From NCBI GenBank assembly GCA_046329555.1, contig JAXLUK010000003.1, positions 500,396-564,395 on the forward strand: a DNA stretch of 64,000 nt. Reading direction: 5' to 3'. How positions within the stretch are numbered: position 1 is the first letter of the stretch; each line of letters begins with the position of its first letter. A model generated the notes under the pieces. It had not been told where the DNA came from and searched no databases. It saw nothing but the letters and a program-made list of their open reading frames with translations. This DNA is from UBA1941 sp046329555. GTDB taxonomy: Bacteria; Bacteroidota; Bacteroidia; Chitinophagales; LD1. Positions 9,736 through 20,054 of this stretch are shown here, piece by piece. The translations under genes were made by a program, and so were the position numbers.

Positions 9736-9750
9736 ATCGCCGTTGGCGAT
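9736..9750 (-). terminator. Small hairpin upstream of rho
   Basis: A perfect 6-bp stem (ATCGCC / GGCGAT) with a 3-nt loop, between the stop of the large T9SS gene (9838) and the rho start (9702). On the minus strand it is followed by GTTTCAATTAAATTTTTT. It could terminate the upstream gene or sit in the rho leader. The stem is short, so this is tentative. Confidence 0.35.
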
Positions 9751-9837
9751 TCTTTGGTTAACACAAAAATGTGGCTGGTAACTAGTTTAGGCGGGAAACA
9801 GAAGCAATAATACGCAATGTTTTTAAATGTCCAAACC

Positions 9838-12800
9838 TTAGCGTACCAGCGTAATCGTTCCTTTCTGCGTTTTGGATTGCGGATCACCGCAAACCCGGTA
9901 ATTCAGGAAGTAAACATAAGTACCCGGCTGTTGTAATTGACCCTGATAGGTGCCGTCCCAAACATGCTCCATATCGTCTGTTTCAAAAACCTTCTCACCC
10001 CACCTGTTGAATACAGATAATTGATTCAGCGTTACAAAGTTACCGTAAATTCTATAGGCATCATTGGAGCCATCATTGTTAGGTGAAAAAGCACTGGGAA
10101 CATACAACGTCACATTTCCGCATTCCCGAACCCGTACATAAACCGAGTCGCTGGCCTTACAGCCATCGTTAGACACAACATCTACGGTTATCCAACTGGT
10201 CACATACATTGTTGCCGTTGGCGATTGCACCAGGGGATCATTAAAAGATGCTCCCGTCCATTGATATTGCATCGGTTGATTTACTACGGCTGAAAGTAAA
10301 ATGGTATCCCCCCTTACTACATCGGTAGCCGTTGTGGTAGCGTGTACCGCTGCCCGTGAATAATGATGCAATATCAGAGAAACAACGCTATCACAGCCAG
10401 CAGTTGGTAATGTATCAGTGTAATTTCCGGGATTGGTATATTGATTCCCGCCAACCTGAACCACCTCTCCCGGACAAACAGTGGTATCCAATTGGGTGTA
10501 AATCAGCGGTAGTACGGTTAACTGTAACGTCACAATACTATCGCAAGTAGTGGTAGGTAACGTATCGATATAAACACCAGAAGTAGCATACAACTGATTA
10601 CCCACCTGAATGAATTGATTAGCACAAATCACGGTGTCAATCAGATGTGTTTTCAATGGAGCAACGGTCAATTGCAGGGTGTAAACACTATCACAAGTAG
10701 CCGTCGTAAAAGTATCACTGTACAAACCAGCAACCTTTCGGTATGCGCCGTTTCGTAAAACACTATCGCCAGCACATATGGTTACCGCCTCGGTATCGCG
10801 TGGCAAGGGTTTTACAAAAAGATTGAGCGTAGAAATGCTATCACAACCTGACGTAGCAAAAGTATCGCGGTAGATTCCGGTTTGTGTGAGGGTGCGGCCT
10901 CCGAAAGTTACTGAATACCCTTCACAAATCGTGCTGGCTGCAGAGTCGCGCTGTAAAGGTGTAACGGTCAATTGCAGCAAAACAATACTATCGCATCCCG
11001 CGGTAGCCAGCGTATCGCGGAAGGTTCCGCTGACGTTGTATTGATGTATTCCCACCTGAACAATTTGACCTTCGCAAATGGTTCTGGTGAGTGTGTCGCG
11101 ATGCAATGGAAGCACACTCAAATTCAAGGTGATAATGCTATCGCAGGAAATGGTTGGCAAGGTATCCTGGTAAGTGCCGGGCGTGGTATATGTTTTACTT
11201 CCCACTCTAAAACCCTGACCTTCGCAAATAGTAGGATTCAGCGTTACATACTTTAACGGATTGACGCGTAAATTCAGAATCACGATACTATCGCAGAATG
11301 AAGTGGTAAGCGTATCACGATAAATCCCTGTGCTGTTGTAACTATGTGTTCCCACCGTTACAGCCTGACCTTGACAAATGGTTCGCACCAAAGAATCGCG
11401 CTTTTGCAGCGCAATGGTCAGGTTCAACACATGAATACTATCACATGGAACTGTGTTGAAAGTATCGCGGTAGATTCCGCTGGCAGTATAAACATGGGAA
11501 CCCACCGTAACCGACGTGCCAAAGCAAATCCGTTGCGCAACACTATCTCTTTTCAGTGGCGTTACGGTTAACTTAAGAATATGAATACTATCGCACGAGG
11601 CAGTGGTAAATGTATCGCGGTAAACACCAGTAGCTGTATAATAATGCGTGCCAACATTAACGCCAAAACCCTCGCAAATTGTAGTTGCTACAGAATCGCG
11701 TGTAAGTGGCTGAATAGACAAATTGGTAAGCACCAGGCTATCACAAGTAACTGTGGCAATGGTATCTCGATAGGTACCTGCGGTTGAATAAACATGCGTA
11801 CCTACACGCCAAGTAGTTCCGGCGCATATTGTTTTGTTTACCGTATCACGAATGATGGGATTTACCGTAAGTTGGAGATGAACAATACTATCGCACCCAT
11901 TAACCTGCAACGTATCGGTATACGTTCCGCTACTGTTATATGCCAATGCGCCAACTACGAAAGATTGTCCTTCACAAATCGTAACTACCGGATTTGAAAT
12001 TTTAGGTGGCGAAATGGTAAGGAAAAGCACCCGGATACTATCACAACCCGTTGTAGGCATGGTGTCTCGATATGTTCCTGAAACGGTATAGGTATGACCC
12101 GCCTGCGTATACGAACCTCCGCCACATAAAGTAACAGTAGCTGTATCGCGCTTCAGCGGATTGACGCGTAACGAAAGATTGATAATGCTATCACAACTTA
12201 CACCTGGTAAGGTATCATGGTAAATTCCTGTAGCCGTATAAACATGCGTTCCTACTCGTACAGATCCACCTTCACAGATGGTATCAAACAAGTTGTTATC
12301 TACGCTGGTATATAAGCGATAATTCGTGGTTAGCGTATCTTTACAACCATTGATATTCACGTAACGGGTTACCCGGTACACTCCGGTATCTGCGCCGGAA
12401 ACCGGGTTCAGCACTAGTGTATCACCCGTGAATAAGGTACCATTGGGTTTCTGCCAAACGTAAGTTACAAAAGATGATGCCGTGCTGTAAAGCGTTACCC
12501 GGCCGCCCGAGCAGGCTGATCCGGTACGATGTATTGGTGGGAAAGCCGTGGTATCGACCGTGAAAGAAGAAACGCCAGCATTACCACAGGCATCAGATAT
12601 GCGGGCGGTGTAGCTTCCCGGCAAGGTCAAAGCAAAAAAGTTCGAAGACTGAATTGGTTTGGTTTGAGGTCCGCCAATAATTTCATATTGATACGGTGTA
12701 ACCCCCCGTGTACTATCGGCAACGAGTTGTGTCCAAAGTGTATTATGACACTTTACTCCGGAGGAATTCGCCAATGTAGGAGGATTGTATTGTGGTAAGA

Positions 12801-14562
12801 CTACCGTATCCACATAAGTAAAACAAACCCCGCCCTGATTAAACCGAATACCATTACCAGAAGGCAAAGCATAAGCAACAGCAACCTGATAAGAACCACC
12901 GCTTAAATTGGTCACTGAATCTACAAAACGATATCCGGTAGTAGAATTATAGGTAAATGTTTTGCTGATATTTACACCATTTCCCAAGCCTGTGTACGTT
13001 ACTGTTCCGTAACCGGTAACATCGGCTGCAGTGGTATGTCTGGTGTATAAAGTATCGTACAATTTATTCTGTCCGGCACATCCCTGACGATAACTAAGTG
13101 ACACGCGTTCATCGGCAACATCAGCAGGTGTAATGGTAAAGGAATCTACCACGTTAGCACTGCAACTATCTGTAAGTCGGAACTTGTATTTTCCTGGCCC
13201 CAAATTGGAAAGGAAAAACTCATTCAAAGGCAAGGTTGTGGTGCTGCTAAAGTTATAAATCAAGGTGTCTCGATAGCTGAATTTGGGTTTCGAGCTACCG
13301 ATGTTCGTTGGTCCGGATAACATCGTGAGAGTAGCCCCTGATTTACAATCATTACATTTGATTTTGTAACTAATAGTGGAATCGCGGCAATGAAAAGGAT
13401 ACAGAAACTTAGAGACCGTTGCCGGAGTTACCACTTGCGTAAACCGCTGCTTTACGCTTACGGTTCGCCCACAGCCATCCGTTAGCTGAAAAATATAGGT
13501 TTTGTTATAAGGTAAGGAATTCAGGTTCACGTAATAATTCGGTGTAGTAGATCTAACGGAATCAACACGGGTATTTGTAGCAGAGTCAATTACGAGCACT
13601 TTGAACGGCGCTTTAATATTCGTGAGCCGTTGGCTGCCGGATAGGGTTAGATTTAAGGTAGCCGTCATTAAAGATTGGCAGTTAATAAAAGAAGAGCTAC
13701 TGGTTACAATTAGTGCATACGTTGCAGCCGCATTGGTGATATTGACACTATCCCCACAGGAATTATACACGGTGACATTCAACGTTGTGCCATAGGTAGC
13801 ACCACTGACTACTTCATAAAGTTCAACCTGAGTTGGTGAGTTAATCGGATTTACCACCGGATGGACGGGACCACCAACACCATTCTTATATACCCGAATG
13901 GTGTATGTACTATTGGTTGAATTACTTGGAGCTAACAACCGAATATACATCGATATACTATCGCATCCTACCACCGTGTTAGTGAGGTAGCTGAAGGTCA
14001 GTCCTGTATTAGGATTATTGAGTGTAATACTGCGGGAAGTGAAATTTCCGCATGAATCGGTTAACTTCAGTTGATAGGTACCTGGACCCAGATTATTAAA
14101 AGTATCATTTGATTGGGTAATCGGGCTGCCAGAAGGCGGTGTTAACGTCCATGAAAACGGAGCTCGGCCCACAGTATTAACCGGATTTCCAAAAATTCTA
14201 CCCGTAGTACCGTTTCTGCAAATCGGCGCGATATAGGTTGGATTAAAATTAGGCGAAGTATAACTACCCGTTACGGTAACCGTACGCAGCGCAGAATCGT
14301 TGTTAAAGTTAACGGCCAAAACCTGATAAGTTCCCGGAGCCAACGCGGAAAAGGAGCTGCCGGATTGGAGCGGCCTGGTAGCAGGCCCAGAAACCAATGC
14401 ATACATGATAGGCGGATTGGTTCCATGAGCGTACACCGTAATGCTGCCATTATTCGAACATCGGCTTTCTTTAGCCGTGGTAGAATCAATGACCGTGATA
14501 GCAAAACTGCTTCCGGCTATTAAGAGGAAAAGGGCGATGAGAATTGTTCGGATTCTAATCAT
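9838..14562 (-). CDS. Large T9SS type B surface protein with 13 Cys-repeat units
   Basis: A 1574-residue secreted protein. It has a signal peptide (IRTILIALFLLIAGSSFA). About 700 residues of beta-rich modules follow, with an SprB-like start (SRCSNNGSITVYAHGTNPP). Next come 13 tandem units of about 50 residues with the pattern C-x-G-x4-VG-x-H-x-Y-x3-G-x-Y-x-DT-x5-CDSI-x2-L-x-L-x-V-x-PL-x-RD. The end is a gliding-motility-associated (type B) T9SS C-terminal domain: VPSAFSPNNDGSND, VFNRWGEKVFET, WDGTYQGQ, GTYVYFLNYR, GTITLVR. It is exported by Sec and T9SS and probably attached to or released from the cell surface. An adhesin or matrix role is inference. The same unit type occurs in the 26060-27865 protein. 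Confidence 0.9.
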   Translation of the reverse strand: MIRIRTILIALFLLIAGSSFAITVIDSTTAKESRCSNNGSITVYAHGTNPPIMYALVSGPATRPLQSGSSFSALAPGTYQVLAVNFNNDSALRTVTVTGSYTSPNFNPTYIAPICRNGTTGRIFGNPVNTVGRAPFSWTLTPPSGSPITQSNDTFNNLGPGTYQLKLTDSCGNFTSRSITLNNPNTGLTFSYLTNTVVGCDSISMYIRLLAPSNSTNSTYTIRVYKNGVGGPVHPVVNPINSPTQVELYEVVSGATYGTTLNVTVYNSCGDSVNITNAAATYALIVTSSSSFINCQSLMTATLNLTLSGSQRLTNIKAPFKVLVIDSATNTRVDSVRSTTPNYYVNLNSLPYNKTYIFQLTDGCGRTVSVKQRFTQVVTPATVSKFLYPFHCRDSTISYKIKCNDCKSGATLTMLSGPTNIGSSKPKFSYRDTLIYNFSSTTTLPLNEFFLSNLGPGKYKFRLTDSCSANVVDSFTITPADVADERVSLSYRQGCAGQNKLYDTLYTRHTTAADVTGYGTVTYTGLGNGVNISKTFTYNSTTGYRFVDSVTNLSGGSYQVAVAYALPSGNGIRFNQGGVCFTYVDTVVLPQYNPPTLANSSGVKCHNTLWTQLVADSTRGVTPYQYEIIGGPQTKPIQSSNFFALTLPGSYTARISDACGNAGVSSFTVDTTAFPPIHRTGSACSGGRVTLYSTASSFVTYVWQKPNGTLFTGDTLVLNPVSGADTGVYRVTRYVNINGCKDTLTTNYRLYTSVDNNLFDTICEGGSVRVGTHVYTATGIYHDTLPGVSCDSIINLSLRVNPLKRDTATVTLCGGGSYTQAGHTYTVSGTYRDTMPTTGCDSIRVLFLTISPPKISNPVVTICEGQSFVVGALAYNSSGTYTDTLQVNGCDSIVHLQLTVNPIIRDTVNKTICAGTTWRVGTHVYSTAGTYRDTIATVTCDSLVLTNLSIQPLTRDSVATTICEGFGVNVGTHYYTATGVYRDTFTTASCDSIHILKLTVTPLKRDSVAQRICFGTSVTVGSHVYTASGIYRDTFNTVPCDSIHVLNLTIALQKRDSLVRTICQGQAVTVGTHSYNSTGIYRDTLTTSFCDSIVILNLRVNPLKYVTLNPTICEGQGFRVGSKTYTTPGTYQDTLPTISCDSIITLNLSVLPLHRDTLTRTICEGQIVQVGIHQYNVSGTFRDTLATAGCDSIVLLQLTVTPLQRDSAASTICEGYSVTFGGRTLTQTGIYRDTFATSGCDSISTLNLFVKPLPRDTEAVTICAGDSVLRNGAYRKVAGLYSDTFTTATCDSVYTLQLTVAPLKTHLIDTVICANQFIQVGNQLYATSGVYIDTLPTTTCDSIVTLQLTVLPLIYTQLDTTVCPGEVVQVGGNQYTNPGNYTDTLPTAGCDSVVSLILHHYSRAAVHATTTATDVVRGDTILLSAVVNQPMQYQWTGASFNDPLVQSPTATMYVTSWITVDVVSNDGCKASDSVYVRVRECGNVTLYVPSAFSPNNDGSNDAYRIYGNFVTLNQLSVFNRWGEKVFETDDMEHVWDGTYQGQLQQPGTYVYFLNYRVCGDPQSKTQKGTITLVR

Positions 14563-14721
14563 TCGCTATCGTAAGTATACACTAATTTTCAAACAATTCG
14601 GTTGGCAATTGTTGAAGAATAGGCGAATCGGGGCATTCTTCCGGCCAATCACTTATCTAAACGTTTTACCGCTTTAAAAGTTACCCGATTTTAATGCTAC
14701 CCAGAAATTTACCTGCCAATC
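14563..14721. other. AT-rich spacer with an inverted repeat
   Basis: No gene is seen. An inverted repeat AACAATT (14592-14598) / AATTGTT (14607-14613) lies upstream of the minus-strand T9SS gene and may be part of its promoter or leader. Confidence 0.3.
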
Positions 14722-16605
14722 CTACCAGCTCAAATCGTCGTCAAATTTAAATGACGGCTTTTCGCTTCTGTCGGTTGCTTTTATTGATGGCGCTTTAGGC
14801 TTATCCAGATAATCCGTCATTTTATTCTGCCGTTTTACCGGCTTCTTTTCAAAACCACCTCGGCCCACCTTATCCTGCCTTTCGCCACCAGATGGCGCAT
14901 GAGCTGATTTATCGCGAGACTCAAATGATTTCCCCCGATGCTCTTTCCGAGGGCCTTGATGTTCACGTGGACCTGATTTAAAGTCGTTACGGCGAGGTGA
15001 CTGATGTTCGCGTGGCTTTCTGTCGCCACCACCTTGTTTATCCTTGGCCGGGGTAACCAGTGGTTTTCCTTTACCTGATTTGCGGTATACCGATAAAATC
15101 TTATCCGCATCCTCATTAGAAGTAGTTACAAAAGAAAAGGCATCAAACACCCGAATGTCGTGAATGGCGCCAGCATCAACCTGACATTCGTTAGCCAAAA
15201 ACCTGGCCACACCGGCAGCGTTCATGCCATCGCGATGGCCTTTTGCTACAAACAAGCGGGCTTTACTTCTTACTGATTCCGATGCAACACTTTCAATTTC
15301 ATGATAGGTGTTGGCCAACAAAGATTCTTTTAATCCAAAACGTAACAAAGCGGCAACAACCATTTCGGCATTGCCATTTTCTTCCAAAAGTTCACGCGCT
15401 AAATCGCGGTAATCGGCTTCTGCACCTGATTCCATCAAGGCGTTCAATTCCGTCTTCACCTTCATGGTTTTTGTTTCAATCACATCATCCAGCGAAGGAA
15501 CGTCCTCCTTTTCGATTTTAGCTTTCGAAATTTTTTGGATGTAAAACAAATCGCGCATTTCCGATGGCGATACGATGGAAATAGCCGTACCGTGTTTACC
15601 AGCCCGGCCTGTGCGACCGATACGATGCACATAACTTTCCGGATCTTGCGGAAGATTATAATTGATCACGTGGGTTAGGTCGTTCACATCAATTCCGCGT
15701 GCCGCCACATCAGTGGCAACCAAAATGTTAACCTTTTTCAATTTGAATTTCTTCAGAATGGTTTCGCGCTGCGATTGCGTTACGTCACCGTGAATGGCTT
15801 CGGCATCGTAACCGCGCTCAATCAGTTTATCAGCCACCTGATCGGTTTCTGCCTTGGTTTTACAAAATACAATTCCGTAGAATTCCGGTTCTGTATCCAG
15901 CACACGGCAAAGCGTAGAAAACCGATCGCGGTCGCGAACCTGAAAATACAACTGATCAACACGATCTGTGGTCACCTGTTGCTTTTGCACTTCCACTAAG
16001 TCATAATCACGCATGAACGTCTTGGCCAATTTCAAAATGGCCGGAGGCATGGTTGCACTGAACAACAACATCCTTCTGTCTTTCGGAACAGTTTTGAGGA
16101 TTTCACGAACTTCTTCTTCAAAACCCATGTTCAGCATTTCATCGGCTTCATCCAACACTACATGCGTTACCTGATCTAATTTCAATGTGCCGCGATCCAA
16201 ATGATCGCGAACACGGCCCGGTGTGCCCACCACAATCTGAACACCCTTCTTCAATGCATTAATCTGCACAGAATAACTTTGACCGCCATAAACAGGTTGA
16301 ACGAATAATCGTTTCTGATTTTTAAACGACATAATTTCCTCAGCTACCTGAATGGCCAATTCCCGCGTAGGGCATAACACAATCGCCTGTACAGCGCGAT
16401 TCGTATCATCTAATTGCTCAATCAGTGGCAAGCCGAAAGCCGCCGTTTTTCCGGTGCCCGTTTGCGCTTGGCCTACAATGTCCTTCTTTCCGGTGAGTAA
16501 TAGCGGAATCGTTTTTTCCTGAATTTCCGAAGGGGTTTCAAAACCTTTTTTGGTCAGCGCTTCCAATACGTTTTCACTCAAACCCAGCGCCCTGAATTTT
16601 TCCAT
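14722..16605 (-). CDS. deaD: DEAD-box RNA helicase (DeaD/CsdA type)
   Basis: A 627-residue ATP-dependent RNA helicase, likely for ribosome assembly and RNA decay. Core motifs are in order: Q motif (GFETPSEIQEKTIP), Walker A (AQTGTGKTAAFGLP), PTRELAIQ, the DEAD box (VLDEADEMLNMGF), SAT (LLFSATMPP), the VATDVAARGID motif, and HRIGRTGRAGKHG. Residues about 430-530 match the DbpA-type RNA-binding domain (ARLFVAKGHRDGMNAAGVA). A basic tail rich in Lys, Arg, Gly and His follows (GGGDRKPREHQSPRRNDF), as in cold-shock helicases. It diverges from rnhA with a 137-nt shared upstream region. The family call is secure; the exact paralogue is less so. Confidence 0.95.
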   Translation of the reverse strand: MEKFRALGLSENVLEALTKKGFETPSEIQEKTIPLLLTGKKDIVGQAQTGTGKTAAFGLPLIEQLDDTNRAVQAIVLCPTRELAIQVAEEIMSFKNQKRLFVQPVYGGQSYSVQINALKKGVQIVVGTPGRVRDHLDRGTLKLDQVTHVVLDEADEMLNMGFEEEVREILKTVPKDRRMLLFSATMPPAILKLAKTFMRDYDLVEVQKQQVTTDRVDQLYFQVRDRDRFSTLCRVLDTEPEFYGIVFCKTKAETDQVADKLIERGYDAEAIHGDVTQSQRETILKKFKLKKVNILVATDVAARGIDVNDLTHVINYNLPQDPESYVHRIGRTGRAGKHGTAISIVSPSEMRDLFYIQKISKAKIEKEDVPSLDDVIETKTMKVKTELNALMESGAEADYRDLARELLEENGNAEMVVAALLRFGLKESLLANTYHEIESVASESVRSKARLFVAKGHRDGMNAAGVARFLANECQVDAGAIHDIRVFDAFSFVTTSNEDADKILSVYRKSGKGKPLVTPAKDKQGGGDRKPREHQSPRRNDFKSGPREHQGPRKEHRGKSFESRDKSAHAPSGGERQDKVGRGGFEKKPVKRQNKMTDYLDKPKAPSIKATDRSEKPSFKFDDDLSW

Positions 16606-16730
16606 TAATTTATTTTTACTGGTTACGGCAGCTGCCTGTAGTTCCCGGTAAAAAGTGATCCGAATAAAATACGCGGTGGGAAAGTTGGAGCAGCGTGCTC
16701 TGCAAAATTGCGCCGCGAAGATAAGTAAAA

Positions 16731-16738
16731 TATATTTG
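16731..16738 (+). promoter_or_regulatory. Bacteroidota -7 element (TATATTTG) of rnhA
   Basis: TATATTTG matches the Bacteroidota -7 consensus TAnnTTTG and ends only 4 nt before the rnhA ATG (16743). An ATTG at 16707-16710 sits 20 nt upstream, as a weak -33 box. If used, the transcript would start at or next to the ATG and be leaderless. Confidence 0.45.
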
Positions 16739-16742
16739 CCAA

Positions 16743-17210
16743 ATGCCAGTAGTTGAATTATACACCGATGGCGCAGCTCGTGGTAACCCCGGGCGTGGCG
16801 GTTATGGCGTAGTGCTAAAATACGGCCATCATGAAAAAGAACTCGCCCAGGGTTATCAGTGCACCACTAACAACAGAATGGAGTTGTTGGCAGTAATCAC
16901 AGGTTTGGAGGCGCTCAAGCAACCGGGATTGGAGGTGATGGTGTATAGCGATTCGAAATATGTCATCGACAGCATTACCAAGGGCTGGGTTTTCGGCTGG
17001 GAAAAAAAAGGATTCGCTCAGAAAAAAAATCCTGATTTGTGGCAACGATTCCTCAAAATCTATCGAAAACATCAGGTAAAATTCACTTGGGTTCGGGGTC
17101 ATAATGGCCATCACTTCAATGAACGTTGTGATCTATTAGCAACTAACGCCGCCGATTTTGGCCCGTGGCTGACCGATAACGGTTTTAACCCGGCTCAAAA
17201 CCCAGAGTAG
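16743..17210 (+). CDS. rnhA: Ribonuclease HI
   Basis: A 155-residue endonuclease that cuts the RNA strand of RNA-DNA hybrids, close to the E. coli length. All four catalytic acidic residues of the family can be seen in their motifs: Asp in LYTDGAARGNPGRGGYG, Glu in NNRMELLAV, Asp in VMVYSDSKYVID, and the last Asp in NERCDLLATNAA. The basic-protrusion region is present (GWEKKGFAQKKNPDLWQRF), as in bacterial RNase HI. A separate type 2 enzyme, rnhB, is encoded at 39347-39946. It is followed by the surface-protein gene at 17250, with only 39 nt between. Confidence 0.96.
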   Translation: MPVVELYTDGAARGNPGRGGYGVVLKYGHHEKELAQGYQCTTNNRMELLAVITGLEALKQPGLEVMVYSDSKYVIDSITKGWVFGWEKKGFAQKKNPDLWQRFLKIYRKHQVKFTWVRGHNGHHFNERCDLLATNAADFGPWLTDNGFNPAQNPE

Positions 17211-17249
17211 TTTGCAACTTGGCTGGTTAATTCCTAACTTGCTATTGAA

Positions 17250-20003
17250 ATGAAACCTCTTGTTATGAAGGTGCGGGCAACTGCACTGTTATGGTGTTTG
17301 TTACTATCTCACGAAATTTATGCCACCCACAACCGGGCCGGCGAGATTGTTTTCAAAGTAATCGCTCCTTTCCAAATTGAAGCAACCATCATTACGTATA
17401 CCAAGGCCAGCAGTACCCAGGCCGATCGCGACAGCCTTACCTTGTATTGGGGCGATGGCGCTGTTACCGGTGTAGCACGCGTAAATGGCATTCCAGGAGG
17501 ACCATCGGGTATTCCACAAGGTGAATTCATCGGAAACGATATCAAAAAAAATCTCTACACCGCCAGGCACACCTACCCCGGTGCCGCTCCTGCGCCCAAC
17601 AACTTTTACATTTTATCCATGCAGGATGTGAACCGTATCGCTTCCATCACCAACATTCAAAGTGGTTCTTCTGTAGACGTTCCTTTTTATATAGAAGATA
17701 CCATTCGATTCCCTTCAGATCTTCCAAACATTGGCTTTAATTCATCGCCTGTTTTTCTCAATCCGCCCATCGACTTTGCCAATGTTGGCGATACGTTCTA
17801 CCATAATCCATTGGCTTATGACGCCGATGGCGATAGCATTACCTGGTCGCAAATTGTTCCACTGCAATCCAACGGTATTGTAGTGCCAGGTTATCAATAT
17901 CCGGAAGAAGTTATTCCGGGTGTTACCAATAATGAATTTCTGAATCGCGCAACGGGTGAATATTTCTGGGCCGTGCCACAACAAGTGGGCATTTTCAATG
18001 TAGCCTTTTTAGTTCGGGAATACCGCCGGGGCTACTTGTTGAGTACGATCATTCGAGATATGCAGATTATTGTAGAACAGCACCCCAATAATCCGCCGCA
18101 AATCGCGAATTTGCGAGACACCTGCGTTCGCGCGGGAGACCCGTTACTGCAATTGGTTAAGGCCACTGATCCTGATGCCGGACAGCAAATCACCCTCACT
18201 GGCGATGGTGGCCCTATGCGCGTTACGATTAATCCGGCCACCTTCCCGGCTGTAACCAGTCCAAGCCCGGTTCAAAGTACCTTTTCATGGAATACCGTTT
18301 GCGATCATATTCAAAAACAGAATTACGTGGTGGTGTTCAAGGCAGAAGATAATTACAATGATCCAACGGGCGAGCCAAAACATCTGGTAGATATGGAAAC
18401 GTGGCAAATTCACGTAATTCCGCCTCCGCCATTAAATGTGCAGGCTACCTATATCAATAAGAAAGTTCTGGTTCAATGGGATCGGTATAAATGTTCTTCG
18501 TTAACCACATTCAGAGGTTTTTCTGTTTGGCGGAAAATTGAATCCAACCCGTTCACCCCTGATTATTGCGAAACGGGATTGGCGGGCCGTGGCTACACCA
18601 AGATTGCCGAACGCGTAACCGACACTTTCTTCTTCGATAGCGATGTCATTCGCGGTCAGAATGTATGCTACCGCATCCTGGCGCACTTCTCAAAAAAATC
18701 CCCCAATGGCATTTTCGAGTATGATCAGCAGGAAAGTGTTCCTTCTAACGAAAGCTGCCTGATTCTTCCTTTCGACGTACCCGTGATTACCCATGTTAGC
18801 GTAACCAGCACGGATGCGGCAACCGGTACCATGTATGTAGCCTGGACCAAACCCCGCGCCGGAGGGAATAGCCTGGATACGCTTATTAATCCACCACCCT
18901 ATCGCTTTGATCTTTATCGAGGCGATGGATTGAGTTTTCAAAATCCCCAGCTCATCAACTCCGTTACGCAAAACAGCTACGCCGCACTGAACGATACTAT
19001 CTTCAATGACGCCAATTTGAATACCGCCAATAATCCGTACTCCTACAAGGTATTGTTCTACTCGCAGGCCGATACGGTTGGCGCTACCAACAGAGCATCT
19101 TCGGTTTATCTTAATGTGGTATCCAGCGATCAAACTTTATTGCTAAACTGGGATTATCAAGTACCCTGGACACAAGATTCATTTCAAGTTTTTAGAAAAA
19201 ACAATGGCACCGGAGTGTTTGCATACCGGGCTACAACTAACGTGGCAAATTATGTAGATACGGGATTAGTTAACGATAGTATCTATTGTTATTTTGTTCG
19301 TGCTTACGGCCATTATTCTGCCGCTTTTATCACGCGTCCGTTAATCAATAATTCAGAAGAAAAATGTGGCGTCCCTGAGGATACAGTTCCGCCTTGTCCG
19401 CCTAAATTACAGGTCACTAACGATTGCGGACAAGACGTAGATAGCTTTTCATTAGTTAACTATCTACGTTGGAGCATTGATAGTTGTGACGCTGATGTTG
19501 TTAAATACCGAATCTATTACAGTGCTGACTCTGGAATTTTACAACTTATAGATAGTGTAGTAGGGATTAACAACAATGCCTACAATCATTTTCCTAAAGA
19601 AAATATAGCTGGATGTTATGCAGTTACAGCAGTAGACCGGGTAGGAAATGAAAGCAGTAAGGCGAATCGGGTATGCATCGATAATTGTCCGGTTTACCAA
19701 TTACCCAATACCTTCACGCCGAATGGTGATGGACAAAACGATTTGTTTACCCCAATCTATCCTTATCGTTTTGTTAGCCGGGTGGAGTTTAAAATTTTCA
19801 ATCGCTGGGGCGATAAGATTTTCGAAACCACCGATCCAGATATCCGGTGGGATGGCACCGATCAGCGCATGCATACAGCGGTTAACGATGGCGTTTACTT
19901 TTACGCCGGTTATTATTTTGAAGAACACTTTGGACGCGAAACCAAGGTACCCCTTCCTCCCAACAAAGGCGGCGGCTTTATTCACCTCATTAGGGGAAAA
20001 TGA
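17250..20003 (+). CDS. T9SS type B surface protein (917 residues)
   Basis: A secreted protein with a signal sequence (ATALLWCLLLSHEIYA). It then has the start THNRAGEIVFKVI, which is typical of large Bacteroidota T9SS cargo. The central part contains a cadherin/Ig-like section (DADGDSITWSQI, ATDPDAGQQITL) and fibronectin type III-like modules (PPPLNVQATYINKKVLVQWDRY). It closes with the gliding-motility-associated C-terminal domain: LPNTFTPNGDGQND, FKIFNRWGDKIFET, DIRWDGTDQ, NDGVYFYAGYYFEE, GGFIHLIRGK. The Met at 17265 (MKVRAT) is an alternative start. It is not made of near-identical repeats, unlike its larger neighbours. Ligand unknown. Confidence 0.88.
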   Translation: MKPLVMKVRATALLWCLLLSHEIYATHNRAGEIVFKVIAPFQIEATIITYTKASSTQADRDSLTLYWGDGAVTGVARVNGIPGGPSGIPQGEFIGNDIKKNLYTARHTYPGAAPAPNNFYILSMQDVNRIASITNIQSGSSVDVPFYIEDTIRFPSDLPNIGFNSSPVFLNPPIDFANVGDTFYHNPLAYDADGDSITWSQIVPLQSNGIVVPGYQYPEEVIPGVTNNEFLNRATGEYFWAVPQQVGIFNVAFLVREYRRGYLLSTIIRDMQIIVEQHPNNPPQIANLRDTCVRAGDPLLQLVKATDPDAGQQITLTGDGGPMRVTINPATFPAVTSPSPVQSTFSWNTVCDHIQKQNYVVVFKAEDNYNDPTGEPKHLVDMETWQIHVIPPPPLNVQATYINKKVLVQWDRYKCSSLTTFRGFSVWRKIESNPFTPDYCETGLAGRGYTKIAERVTDTFFFDSDVIRGQNVCYRILAHFSKKSPNGIFEYDQQESVPSNESCLILPFDVPVITHVSVTSTDAATGTMYVAWTKPRAGGNSLDTLINPPPYRFDLYRGDGLSFQNPQLINSVTQNSYAALNDTIFNDANLNTANNPYSYKVLFYSQADTVGATNRASSVYLNVVSSDQTLLLNWDYQVPWTQDSFQVFRKNNGTGVFAYRATTNVANYVDTGLVNDSIYCYFVRAYGHYSAAFITRPLINNSEEKCGVPEDTVPPCPPKLQVTNDCGQDVDSFSLVNYLRWSIDSCDADVVKYRIYYSADSGILQLIDSVVGINNNAYNHFPKENIAGCYAVTAVDRVGNESSKANRVCIDNCPVYQLPNTFTPNGDGQNDLFTPIYPYRFVSRVEFKIFNRWGDKIFETTDPDIRWDGTDQRMHTAVNDGVYFYAGYYFEEHFGRETKVPLPPNKGGGFIHLIRGK

Positions 20004-20027
20004 AAAAGGAGTAGCACGCTACTCCCC
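20003..20027 (-). terminator. Intrinsic terminator of the LysM gene
   Basis: GGAGTAG (20008-20014) and CTACTCC (20019-20025) form a 7-bp stem with loop CACG. Read on the minus strand the stem is followed by TTTTTC, fitting an intrinsic terminator about 30 nt after the LysM gene stop. It also lies just after the stop of the convergent T9SS gene. Confidence 0.65.
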
Positions 20028-20054
20028 TCTCTGTTATGACGAGTTAATATTAAT

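Noticed and set aside
10356..13795. Several plus-strand ORFs within the 9838-14562 gene
   Set aside because: They are shadows of the Cys-repeat gene; regular repeat structure creates open frames on the other strand.
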